From: Citrus sinensis
Taxonomy: Eukaryota > Streptophyta > Magnoliopsida > Sapindales > Rutaceae
Length of the DNA stretch: 64,000 nt
Assembly: GCF_022201045.2 (NCBI RefSeq)
Contig: NC_068558.1
Location: 2,914,001-2,978,000, forward strand
Direction of reading: 5' to 3'
The notes below the pieces were generated by a model. The model was not told the origin of the DNA. It saw only the letters and a program-made list of their open reading frames with translations, and searched no databases. Every line of letters begins with the position of its first letter. The stretch's first letter is position 1. Below, in pieces: positions 39,411 to 50,790 of the stretch. Made by a program: the position numbers and the translations under genes.

Positions 39411-42400
39411 TCAAGGCCCTCGATGCTTTCGGAAACAAAGACAACCTTGAGGCTGATCACCGGGGATCATACCCCCACCTTTTGATGTGTCAATGGCCTC
39501 CAACATAGAAACAACTTCATCCATCTCAGGCCGTTTATCAGGGTTAGCATCCCAGCATCTCTTCATTACGTTTGCTAGAGAACTTGGGCAGCATCTTGGT
39601 ATTTCCGGTCTCAGATTCTGTTTCAAAATGAATGTAGACACAAATAAGAAATGGATTGCATTTTTTTTCTCACTTTTTTAAGATTCTGTTGAAAATGGTC
39701 GATTTAGAGAAAGGTAATACTTGGGGTCAAAGCAGATACTGTACCTGGCGAACCACGGCTGATGTGACTTCTGAGAAACTAAGGTCAGGATATGGCATAT
39801 CGCAGCAATATATCTCCCATAAGCAGATGCCAAAACTGTACACATCACATTTCCTATTATATGGGTTGCCATTGAGAACCTGAAACCAAGCCACTTGATA
39901 AGTACGGATCATTCACTCAACTCAGATTAATATTCTCATTAGCTAAAACATTACAAGTTAACATCTCTATATATATAAAAAAATATTAAAAAATTAAAAA
40001 AAAAAAAAACTCATAATAACATGGACATACCAAAGTCAACACTTGCAATCATCACATCAAATAAGACAGAAATTATTGGGAGATGGTGCAAACATGATTT
40101 TCTAGGAATTGACCATATTTATATGACTGATCTCCCAGACCTATACCCCACTACGTTTTCCATGAAACATAAAAAGAAAAGCAAACAGCCATAAATGATC
40201 TTTTCTAGTCAAAAAACTGACCTCAAAATCACACTACATATATAAAAGTAAAAAAGAAACAAAAATAATGTCAATACCTCAGGAGCCATGTAACCAAGCG
40301 TCCCCGTCTCTCCAGTCATGTCATTAGGATTTGAGGCTTCAACACGAGCAACTCCAAAATCAGCAATTTTTACGGTGCGATTCTTGTCCAATAGCATGTT
40401 CTCTGTTTTGACATCTCTGTGGACAATCTTCTGTGAATGAAGGTAACTCAACCTACAAAATATAATGGTTTCCCTTCTTAAGTGCTGAGCTGAACAAGAT
40501 TTCAAGTCACAGGCCATCCTATATAGCCATAGGGTAACATATAGTAGACAAATAACGATTACAAATGGGGTAGATGTAGGTACCCTCTGGCAAGATCAAG
40601 TGCTAGCTGGACAACCACTTTGAAAGCTAGTTTCCTTCTCCTGTTCTTTATGAGGTAAGTTTTCAAAGCACCTCCTGGAAGATATTCCACAACAACACAG
40701 CAGATATTACTTGGCATGGCAACTTGACCATTTTCAGTTTGTATATGTAGCTCTGACGAACCCATGGTCGCCCCAATGAACTGGAACCATAGAACCAGAA
40801 TCAGCCACTAGTAAAGTACTGATAAGCTGACTTTTGCATCCAAGATAGCAACACTAGCAGGCATAAAATAATCTCTGGAAAATATGGCACAATAAAAATC
40901 ACAGAGCCTTATGATACATCCAGAAAGCTTTCTAGATATTTCTAGACCGCCGAATAAGCAGTGTGATGTGAAGCAAAATGAATGTACTACCCATCCAAAA
41001 GCAGGGTTGACCCAACCGAAAAAAAAAAGGGAAAAAATTATAATAACACCTTCTTGTTAACAACTTTGCCCTAGTTGATCACCAAAGTCAAGAAACTCGC
41101 AGAGAAAAATACTTCTTAAAATGTTAATGTATCAATCCTAGTCCATAGAAGCCAAAATACTTCTTAATTATGAAGAGAAAGTGCAAGTGATCAGAAGAGG
41201 AGGAATTTGAGAAATTGAGTTACTAAATGAAGCAAATGAAAAATGAATGGAAGCCTGTAATATAGATTTCAAGCTAAATCATTAAATGCCTAGTCAAAAG
41301 CTCCTGCTACTAGTAATCTAAAAATGAAACAACAAGTAATAATAAAACCCTAGAAGATTGCCCAAAAGATCGTCCCAACACTCACAGATTAAAATATTAG
41401 TGGCTCCAGGATTATTTACAAACCTACACTGCATCTCTTTTCCCAAACAATGGGCCCAATAAAAGAGAAATGAAAATGAGCAGAAAATGCACGCAATGCC
41501 ACAACAACCGCCCACTACTTGAGTCAGGTAGAGGACACAACAAACTGCTGAACTGTCTCCAATATTTACAGAGCAGCAGGTAATTAACTAAGTTTAAAGT
41601 AGCAAATTCTTAAGGTTGTTTATATACGTATTTATTTCAATTTTAACTTTCTACACCCTCTGCCGAGAGAAAAGCTAGACATGCAAGTCATCCTAGCACT
41701 TCTGTAGCTATAAATAACCGTTGTAAATACAAAAACCAAAACAAGAATGAAGCTTGTTAAAAGTAGAAACTGAAACTTACCTTTGTAACATTAGGATGAT
41801 CAAGTTTATGCCACACAGCAACCTCTTGTGTAAACGCTGACCTTAATGCTGCAATCTCAGCTTCTGTCCTGTGACCTTCTTCTCCCCAGTCTAGCAACTT
41901 GACTGAGAATTAAGTGGTCAAGAAAGTAATGTGAGTGAAATTACAATCAGTAATTCAAAAAGTAAATATTAGTTAATTAAAAATTGAGAATATCTAAACC
42001 TAGTTGGATTAAGACAATGATCGTCAGAAGAATTGTCATTATTAGATTGACATTTGATAAATTGGGATCTTAATTTCAAGCTACCAGTCCAGCTTGCCTG
42101 TATTTTTTCTACTATTTAATTGATATGATATTAAGTAACAGCTGGGGTCACATGAAAGTTGAATAATACAGCAACATCATCCAAATTAAGGCTGTAACCA
42201 GCAAAATTCAACCCAATCTCGTGCATGAGTCACGGATTTCTTAAGATTACATTTACCATGGCCAGTCACATAAACTCCATAACTGTAAAACAGTAATAAA
42301 ATTCCAGAATTTAGCTTGATGAATCACACTGTACATAACAAAACAAACCAAAATGCAGCAAACACGTTGAACAACAAAAGTGCACGAAACCAAATTAATC

Positions 42401-43104
42401 TAAACCAGTAAATGAAGGGGGGGGGGGTGGATTTTCAACCTTGTTTGCAGTAAAAATGCAATTTTTTTTTTCTAAAGGGAAGATTAATAATTCTGCAAAA
42501 ATAGCGGCAACCACGTTCACCGGCGCAAACAAGCTGGGTATTGTTTCAAATCGCTCGTCAAATCAGAAATTTAGATGGACAAGGTGGGAAAAAAAAAACT
42601 GCAAATGGGTATCCAAATCCAAGGAGAAAAAAATCCAGGAACCATAACTACAACTAATAGTAAGTAATTAAAAAAAAGGGGGGGGGGACTTTGGAGTTCA
42701 AATCACAAAACTATTACAATTAAAAGAAAAAAGAAAAAAGAAATTTAAGAAGTGAAACGACAGGCGGATGACTAACCGGCGACATCGTGGCCATCGTAGA
42801 GGCCTCGATGGACGGTGCCGAAGGTGCCACGTGCAATGACACTTTTGATGACGAGCTTAGAAGGTTCGATCTCCCAGTCCTGCCTCTGCTTCTTGAGAAA
42901 ATTAGAAGCTTTGCCGATAGGAGTAGCAGTGGCATTAGCAGAAGCGGCGGCGGCGGTAGTGACCAAAATATTATCATCAGAATTTCTCTGTTTCTTGGAT
43001 TTTTCCATAGTCAATGCTCTGTTCAGATGCCTCTCCAGTTGCTCGTCTAAGCTTTTCAGATCAATCTGATCTGCTCTCACGAACCCATCACTGCTTTCTT
43101 TCAT
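39411..43104 (-). CDS. Raf-like group C protein kinase (MRK1-like)
   Basis: A cytosolic dual-specificity-type Ser/Thr/Tyr kinase of the plant Raf-like MAPKKK group C. Minus-strand exons are 43104-42777, 41902-41781, 40780-40584, 40452-40278, 39879-39745 and 39617-39411, giving 387 aa. Seen: an N-terminal segment with FVRADQIDLKSLDEQLERHL, typical of the MRK1 subgroup; the QDWEIEPSKLVIKSVIARG lead-in; the glycine loop ARGTFGTVHRG; the ATP lysine in VAVKLLDWGEEG, completed across intron 1; HRDVKTENML; DFGVAR; GTLGYMAPEV; and CDVYSFGICLWE. All catalytic residues are present. Length fits Arabidopsis MRK1 and relatives (about 370-390 aa). The start is the ATG at 43104; the frame remains open upstream but has no ATG nearby. 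A (CTT)n tract lies just upstream at about 43147-43174. Substrates are unknown. Confidence 0.94.
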
Positions 43105-43146
43105 TCTTTCTTTCAAGAGTGCTTCTGTTCAAATCACTCCCTCCTC

Positions 43147-43174
43147 CTCTTTCTTCTTCTTCTTCTTCTTCTTG
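43147..43174. repeat. (CTT)n tract in the kinase 5' leader/promoter
   Basis: Read on the kinase strand this is an AAG-repeat about 45 bases upstream of the start codon. Confidence 0.75.
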
Positions 43175-44554
43175 TTGATGATGTTCAGTTGTTATAGCTT
43201 GTTGCTGTTGGTGGAGTTATATGTTTTAATTTTTATTTTTTTTTTTTTCAACGAGAATTTGCTTTTGTCAATATTTCTCAATAGGAAGGAAGCGAAGAAG
43301 AGTATGCAAACATTTTATTATTATTATTATTATTTTTCTTTTCTATTGAAGCATGTGGGCACATGGCATTGCCTGAGCACAGCGTGTGTTTGTGACCCAC
43401 TTTGCTCTTCATTATTATTATTATTGTTTTGTTATTTCCTTTTTTCTTCGATTTTGATTGGCCATCAATTTTTTTTTTTTTTGTTATTTATCTGCTCCCT
43501 TGGAGTTTCTGAAATTTCACCCAACTCCCTTTGGGTTAATTTTTTAATTGTTCCAACATGTTGCAAATGTAAATTTAATGTGATGAAAAGGATAAGATTT
43601 TTTAGATAATCTTATACGATAAATAGTTAAAACCTTATAAGATCTATCTTTTATTTATCACATTGATATGTTGTTAAAAAAAAAAAAAAGTGGTGTGATG
43701 TTATGTTTTGAGTGAAGAAAAATATTATCTCAGTAATTGATTAATGCTATGTATTAAAAATCAATTGATTCATATCATAAAAGATTTACTACACCGCTTA
43801 TTAAAGTTAATTAGAGATGATATGTGTGACATAACATAACAAATGTCGCACTTGCATAATCTTTTTACTAGTAGTGACAAGGTATTCCACTTTTAGTCAC
43901 ATCAGATAAATTGGAGATACATACACAAGCCTTTCGTTTTACAAGAAGTAAAAAGGTAAAAGTTTACATATTAATATGCAAACTTGGCCTGTACGCCCAT
44001 TGACTGACCCTCGCGCAACAGAAGTTAAAACAATTAAAACATGTAGTTAGCTTAATTTCTTCAAATTGCTCCGATTTAAGACCAAATTAGAGTACCCAAC
44101 AAGGGAATGGGCAACGATACTTGGAAATATGAAGGGACAATTCGGATGTGTTTGCCAAAAATGAAAAGACAGTAACCCCCACCCCCTGTCATATTGGATG
44201 CGATTGATGACTTGACGGTCAATCTAACCTTTTTTAAATAACTTTTTTAAAGCCCCGAACTGCCTTTCAGATCTATCTGCCATCTATAATTCTATATAGA
44301 GTATATTCTAATTCTATGGTTCTGCATTTGGGAATTGAGCAAGCTGAGTTGTGTGACACGAGCGTATATAATAATATACGATTAAGATTTAATTAATTTT
44401 ATATTATTATTTAACAATTATTAATCGTATGTTTTAAAAAAATTAAAAAAATTCAGTTAAGCACTAAATCTGAATCTATATTATTATTCTAATTCTAATT
44501 CTATATTTACTTGTCTTTAGAAAGCAAAATACATATAAAACTTTATTTTAACAC
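43175..44554. other. Intergenic spacer
   Basis: AT-rich with (TTA)n tracts near 43317-43334 and 43411-43425 and a poly-A run near 43676-43689. No gene supported. Confidence 0.4.
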
Positions 44555-45261
44555 TGTTGGACCAAAATGAAACAAATCAAAAAGGTTGAGGAACGACATG
44601 AAGCTTGGTGTTTTGGCTCCGCAAATAACAAAGCAAAACGACACAATAATCTGCGTTTCATGCTACCTTTATGTATCTTCGTAAAACGACCTATAGTTCT
44701 ATTGTTTTGCTCATAAGAATCACGAGCAACGCATGTGACATTTTAAATGGAGTGTGAAGGCTGTTAAAAGCCGTTAGAGTCATCTGCTGCTCACGTGCTT
44801 AGCTGGGAATGCTTCTGGGTTGTTATAAACTCAGCAGCTGGAGCTGATTCTGGTGTAACAAACAGAGGGTTTAGAGGATTATGGAGAGAGAGAGCTTGTG
44901 AAAACAAAGGTCTCTTGTTCCTTGATTAGGGCTCTGTAAATCTTATTGTAAATGAGACTTGGTTAAATCAATAAAGCTGGTTAATTTGTTCCTCCGTGGA
45001 CGTAGGTCGATGTTGAATTGACTGAACCACATTACTTGTTGTGTCTAGGTTCATTCTTGGTTTCTTTTAGTTTTCTTTGATTGTTTACTGTTAATTCGCG
45101 GTGCTGTTGAGTTGTTTATGATCATTATAATTTTTGGATCATCTTTAATTCATCTTGTAATTTCGATCTGGTGATCTTAGGAGAGATTGCTCAAGTTGAC
45201 TGTATAACTTGCCAATCTCTACAAATACCTACTCTAAAGTCTAAACCCACCACCAACAACA
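44555..45261 (+). mobile_element. Solo LTR-like fossil, Copia type
   Basis: Starts TGTTGG and carries the typical Copia LTR order: a GA-rich leader, AATCAATAAAGCTGG, CTCCGTGGACGTAGG, a GAACCAC motif and TTGTGTCTAGG. No paired LTR or internal part is nearby, and a target-site duplication was not found, so the right end is approximate. It resembles the 15.8-16.4 kb fossil in layout but not closely in sequence. Old, likely solo. Confidence 0.6.
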
Positions 45262-46344
45262 GGGAAAAAGATGACGTATCAATATCAAAATTTATCCATT
45301 AAAAAATTAAATAATTTGCAAAAATTACAACTCTCAATAGACTTTCTACCTACAGAGTATATAGGCCATAGTTATTTATTAAATCATGGTTAATATGAGA
45401 TGCGTGTAAGACAAAACAACAAATAGCTGGCTTGCCTTTGGCTCCACAAAAATTGTCGAAATTACAGCAAAACTGGTGCTTCCGATTAAAAATCCAGACA
45501 AGGCAAACTAACGTCGCGGGTACGAACGGATTAGAGGACGTTTGAATTGATGAATCAATTCCGTGAGGCAAATTAAATCAAAAGAGAGAATTATTCACCG
45601 AAAAAATCAGCAAATCAAAAGATTTTTGTTGTTAGTGGGTTTCTTCACCGACCACGCTTCGGCTCAAACGAATGCCGTATCAGCGCGATCTCTTAAAGTT
45701 GGCCCAAAAGAACCGAGCAGTCCAATTTTGTCCGACATTTTTAGCTTTGGCATTAAGCCATAATATCGTTTGCCTTTTTTTTTTTTTTTTCTTTTTTTAA
45801 TAACCATCAATCTAATTTCATTTTAACTAATGATTATCTTATACGTATGGTGTTAGTGTCATCATCGTTCGGCTTTTTAATCAAGTAGTTTTGTGGTTGT
45901 AGATGAATTAATGCTTCAACATATTAGAATTCAGAGAGAATGACGATTTCATCCCTCGCTATTGCTATTATTATTATTATTATTATTCATTTATTTATTT
46001 TTTTAGGTATCACTTAGGTTTCCTGTAAATTTTTAATATCTCATTTTATCATTGATTAAAAATGTTTAGTAAAAAAAAAAAAATTAGACTGATGAAGGTA
46101 AATTATAGTTGGTTTATTGATATACAAATTAATACATTTTAGATAAAATCTTATATATTATATTTACCTTCTAATAGGATTTTTTTTTTCATCAATATTT
46201 TAAATGCCAATAATAAAATCGAGCATTAAAAAGCTTATGGGAAGAAGGAAATTGTCAATTCTCTCTAAAACTAGAAGCCATCATTGACCAATACACAATC
46301 GGGCATCAGCTATCTAAATTATGATTAAGTTTGACTAAGCAAAG
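45262..46344. other. Spacer before first hAT element
   Basis: No gene seen. A poly-T run near 45776-45791 and a (TTA)n tract near 45966-45987 are present. The last 8 bases (AAGCAAAG) are the left target-site duplication of the element that follows. Confidence 0.4.
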
Positions 46345-47077
46345 TAGAGCTGGCAAAATGGGTCATCGGGTCGTGTTCGTGTCGTGTCAGCTTCGTGTCG
46401 TGTCAAATTTAGGTCGACCCAAACCCGACCCATTTAATAATCGTGTCAAAATATTGAGACCCAAACCCGACACGGAAAAATAATCGGGTTACCCAATAAC
46501 CCGTTTAATATCTATATATTGAACAAAAGTTATATCAAATATTTACACACTATCATACATACGTGTGTGCATAAATACATAAATACATACATACATACAT
46601 AATTTATCGATATTATAAAATATACATATCTACCAATATATTACACATGTACACTATTGAGGTTTTAATTTTATATATATATATATATATATAATATTAT
46701 ATATCAATATTATAAAATATACATGTCTATCAATTTTTACACATTTACACTATTGAAACTCTAAATGTATGTAAAATTTTATAAATAAAACATTGTGTTT
46801 ATATTCACCCTTTTAAAGAATAAAAAAAAGAAAATCATCTCTAATATTTGAGTTTTAATTATAAGAATATGTAAATTATTTTAAAATAGAAAATATAATC
46901 GGGTCATTGATCGGGTAAATGGGTCAAGAATTTTAACCCAAACCCGACACGGAAAAAAATCGTGTTGACCCGGACCCGACCCATTTAATAATCGTGTTAA
47001 ATTTGACGACCCATACCCATTTATTTATGTCGTGTTCGTGTCGGGTAATCGGATCGTGTCAAATTTTGCCAGCTCTA
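46345..47077. mobile_element. hAT-type non-autonomous element, copy 1 (733 bp)
   Basis: Begins TAGAGCTGGCAAAAT and ends in its inverse, ATTTTGCCAGCTCTA. Flanked by a perfect 8-bp duplication AAGCAAAG at 46337-46344 and 47078-47085, the hAT signature. Both ends carry many CGTGTC/GACACG subterminal motifs, likely transposase-binding sites. The AT-rich interior has no transposase frame, so it must be moved by an enzyme supplied elsewhere. By eye it is identical to the copy at 48158-48890. Confidence 0.92.
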
Positions 47078-47085
47078 AAGCAAAG

Positions 47086-47735
47086 GCACAGATGTTTTTT
47101 GGTCATTGGATAAACAACAAAGACTTTGTGAACGGTCGTTTTCATAGGTTTTCAATTGAAAATAGGACTCTTAAAAAAGTGCATATTCGGTCCGGGGATC
47201 AACCAAGATTGCCGTGCCCTATTATCTCCGATTAAAGCACGGAAGTCATTGTTGGTGCAAGAAATTACATTACCCCACGTCTCGTCTCTAATTTATGTTT
47301 TTTTAAGTGCTGGTCAACTTTTGTTTCATAAGCTTTTAAATGAATGTTCGTTTATTATTTTGTTTCTCGTCAAAATTGATACTTATTGTTCGTTGTGTTG
47401 TTGAAATAATCAATTGTAAAGATAATTGATTAAATATTTAGTAAAATTTATTTTTAGAAGTATTATAAGTTTTAAAAATAGTCATATTTGTATAGTAAAT
47501 GTTATTAGAAAACCACCGTAACATAATGTTCAATAGAATTTATTTAAATGTTTATAAATATGTATGTAAAATATTTTTTTACTGTATACATATAATAATT
47601 GATAAGTAAAATAAATATTTTATGATATTAATTTTATTTTTTTATTTATTATCTTAATATAATTGGCAATAATAATAATAGTCTCTTAAAGGTTAATGAT
47701 TTTATTTTCTAATTAATTAGGATAATTTTGAATCT

Positions 47736-47791
<56 letters not shown>

Positions 47792-48149
47792 GATATGTAC
47801 AAAATTCTATTAATTATAAAAGTGATTTTCAAATCAGATTTTGAGAAGTTAGTCTTTTTTTTTTCTTTTTTTTTTAAATATACTGTAGGATTGGGTGATT
47901 TTGTTAAAAGTGAATTTTAAAAAAATTCACCAAACACTAAAAATTAGATTTTAACGCTTAATCATCTGAATTAATGGGTATCAATGAATAAAGTCAAATT
48001 AAGTGTTAGGATATTTGCCTAAGATAGATTTTAGGGGGGAAAAAAATAAAGAGAGAGTCAATATTTTTATTTACTTATGATTATATCAGTTGATCTTGTA
48101 TGAGAATGATGCCACCAACCAATGGCTCTGATTACGCTCGGAAGGCTCC
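47086..48149. other. Spacer between the twin hAT elements
   Basis: AT-rich with a long (AT)n tract at 47740-47788. No gene supported. Confidence 0.5.
47740..47788. repeat. (AT)n microsatellite
   Basis: About 24 uninterrupted AT units, the longest dinucleotide tract in the window. Confidence 0.95.
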
Positions 48150-48157
48150 ATCCTACG

Positions 48158-48890
48158 TAGAGCTGGCAAAATGGGTCATCGGGTCGTGTTCGTGTCGTGT
48201 CAGCTTCGTGTCGTGTCAAATTTAGGTCGACCCAAACCCGACCCATTTAATAATCGTGTCAAAATATTGAGACCCAAACCCGACACGGAAAAATAATCGG
48301 GTTACCCAATAACCCGTTTAATATCTATATATTGAACAAAAGTTATATCAAATATTTACACACTATCATACATACGTGTGTGCATAAATACATAAATACA
48401 TACATACATACATAATTTATCGATATTATAAAATATACATATCTACCAATATATTACACATGTACACTATTGAGGTTTTAATTTTATATATATATATATA
48501 TATATAATATTATATATCAATATTATAAAATATACATGTCTATCAATTTTTACACATTTACACTATTGAAACTCTAAATGTATGTAAAATTTTATAAATA
48601 AAACATTGTGTTTATATTCACCCTTTTAAAGAATAAAAAAAAGAAAATCATCTCTAATATTTGAGTTTTAATTATAAGAATATGTAAATTATTTTAAAAT
48701 AGAAAATATAATCGGGTCATTGATCGGGTAAATGGGTCAAGAATTTTAACCCAAACCCGACACGGAAAAAAATCGTGTTGACCCGGACCCGACCCATTTA
48801 ATAATCGTGTTAAATTTGACGACCCATACCCATTTATTTATGTCGTGTTCGTGTCGGGTAATCGGATCGTGTCAAATTTTGCCAGCTCTA
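48158..48890. mobile_element. hAT-type non-autonomous element, copy 2 (733 bp)
   Basis: Same orientation, length and, by eye, same sequence as the element at 46345-47077. It has its own perfect 8-bp target duplication, ATCCTACG, at 48150-48157 and 48891-48898. The two copies are separate insertions and not a segmental duplication, because the flanks differ. Confidence 0.92.
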
Positions 48891-48898
48891 ATCCTACG

Positions 48899-50480
48899 TC
48901 CTCAAAATGATCAACATTGAATTTTAATTATCTGACAATATAAGACCCTACTCTAAAAATATCGTAGTTGGACGGGCCAGTTGATTAGCAAAAGAGCATG
49001 TGATAGTGAATTGAAGCCTACGTTTTTGTCTTCATTTGCGGCCCTTTAAAGGCGCAACTGGAAGAGCATGAATCTTAACATTTTATTTTTTTTATTTGAT
49101 TTAAGTTTTTGACGGCCCTTCCATTCTACATCGACCAGACAGAATTGTGCAGAACATTAATGAGCCACGGTCCAAAACAATAACTGGACCAGTTAATGAG
49201 GCTGGCTTAGTATCTTTAAACAAGTGCTAGCCCAAGTATTAGTCAAGCTAGGCCTAGGCTTCAGCACTTAGCACTCCGAACTCAATCAAGTGCACAACCC
49301 TAAAACAAAGGGTGGAGCTTCTAACACCAACATCCCTTCAAATCCTTTTGAACCCCCCCCCCCCCCCCCCCCCCTTTTTTTTTTTTAATTAATTATCCTT
49401 ATTTTAATGCCAAAAATACCCTTTTCCTATTTAAATCCCATTTACTCATTTTTCTTTTTTCGGTTTAATTCCAATTTCACGATCATGATGGAAAATGTTG
49501 AACTTAGGAAAATATAAGGTGTTAAAACTCAATAAACATATGCAAAATATAATAAATCGAGCAATTTTTAGAATACTTTTTTTTTTTTTTTACTTTTCTC
49601 ACCCATAAACAAATTGAAGTCATACTTTTGGATAGATGAGACTTGAGAGTCAAAGGGGGGGGGGGGGGGGGGAAGGACTTGTTGATTTTTAGATTTTGTA
49701 GAGAGAGAAGCATTCGAAGAGTTTGTGGGGAAAATAAAAAGTGTTTTGAGAGCGAGAGAAACTCTGTAGATGAGTTTAATGTAATTACAGCACAAAAGGG
49801 GTGTTATAACGAAAACAATGGGGTGTTTATAAGGCCTACGAGACAGTTAGATGGGACTTTGTAGGCGTAGTCCTGAAGTTAGTTAGTTATCGATCAAAAT
49901 CATTAGTATAATAAAACAAATAGATTGCCCCTCAAGCCCATTCAAACTCGGCCTATATCTGAGGAGGAATAGAAGGACTTTAATTCTCAAGTTGATTTGG
50001 CGGCACTGGGCCAGGCTGGTTTCGTTTGTATTTTTTTTTTTGTCCTTTCACTAATATAAATTACCAATTTAAAAATATATGCGTAAAATTTCACTAAAGT
50101 GGGTTGGTGGTGTTAGTTTCGTGCGTCCAAATTATGATGGTTGATTTTATTCTAAATATGTATTTAGAAGTAAAACTAACACATTATGAGTTCAAAATAT
50201 TTAAATCGTGTCATTATCAGAAATCTAATCTATGAGGTTTTAACAAACTTTTAATTGAAAATACAATGGATTATATTGTAATTCGAAATAAAAATATGTA
50301 TAATAATGACGCAATTATACATCAGTTGCGCCGTGCAGTTTTAACAAATGCAGATTCATGGTGCAGTCACGTCATAAGTTTAGATGTTTGGATCAGTTGT
50401 CAGTAGTTGAGATAACCCGTTATGGATGTAATCGTGCTTCATAATTCAATCTCCCACACATAAGTTAATCACCCAACTAA
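48899..50480. other. Intergenic spacer with poly-C and poly-G runs
   Basis: No gene supported. A run of 22 C at 49353-49374 followed by T12, and a run of 18 G at 49655-49672, stand out in AT-rich DNA. Confidence 0.4.
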
Positions 50481-50571
50481 GGGTGAGGGTATGTTTGGGA
50501 ATGCATTTGCTTCTTAAGGAATCAACTTTTACCTTGATTTTTTTTTAAAAAAAATTAGCTTTATAAATAAT

Positions 50572-50790
50572 TTAGGAGGGTGTAATGTAAATGAAGATTA
50601 TTTGACAATCACTTTTCAAATGATCTACTATGGATGTTTGGCAAGTAAAAGTCAAAATGACAAAATGATAGCCATGCAAAGCAAACTTCCTAATGTAATT
50701 ATGCAATGCCATAATTGCAATGACTATGTTCTCTTGACTTTTGAATGGATATCTTGGCATAGTTTTTAGAATTCTCCTTCTTTATTTCTC
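50572..50790 (-). mobile_element. PIF/Harbinger transposase C-terminal fragment
   Basis: The minus strand reads RILKTMPRYPFKSQ followed by NIVIAIMALHNYIRKFA, the conserved C-terminal end of the DDE_Tnp_4 transposase of plant Harbinger elements (compare MP-YP-K-Q and ALHN-IR). An in-frame stop lies just upstream, and the catalytic part is not visible. A TAA followed by GGGTGAGGGTATGTTTGGG at 50478-50499 could be a terminal repeat of the same element; the other end was not found. Confidence 0.65.

Noticed and set aside
46345-48890. Segmental tandem duplication as the explanation for the twin 733-bp blocks
   Set aside because: Each block is bounded by its own different 8-bp duplication and the flanks do not match, so two insertions fit better.
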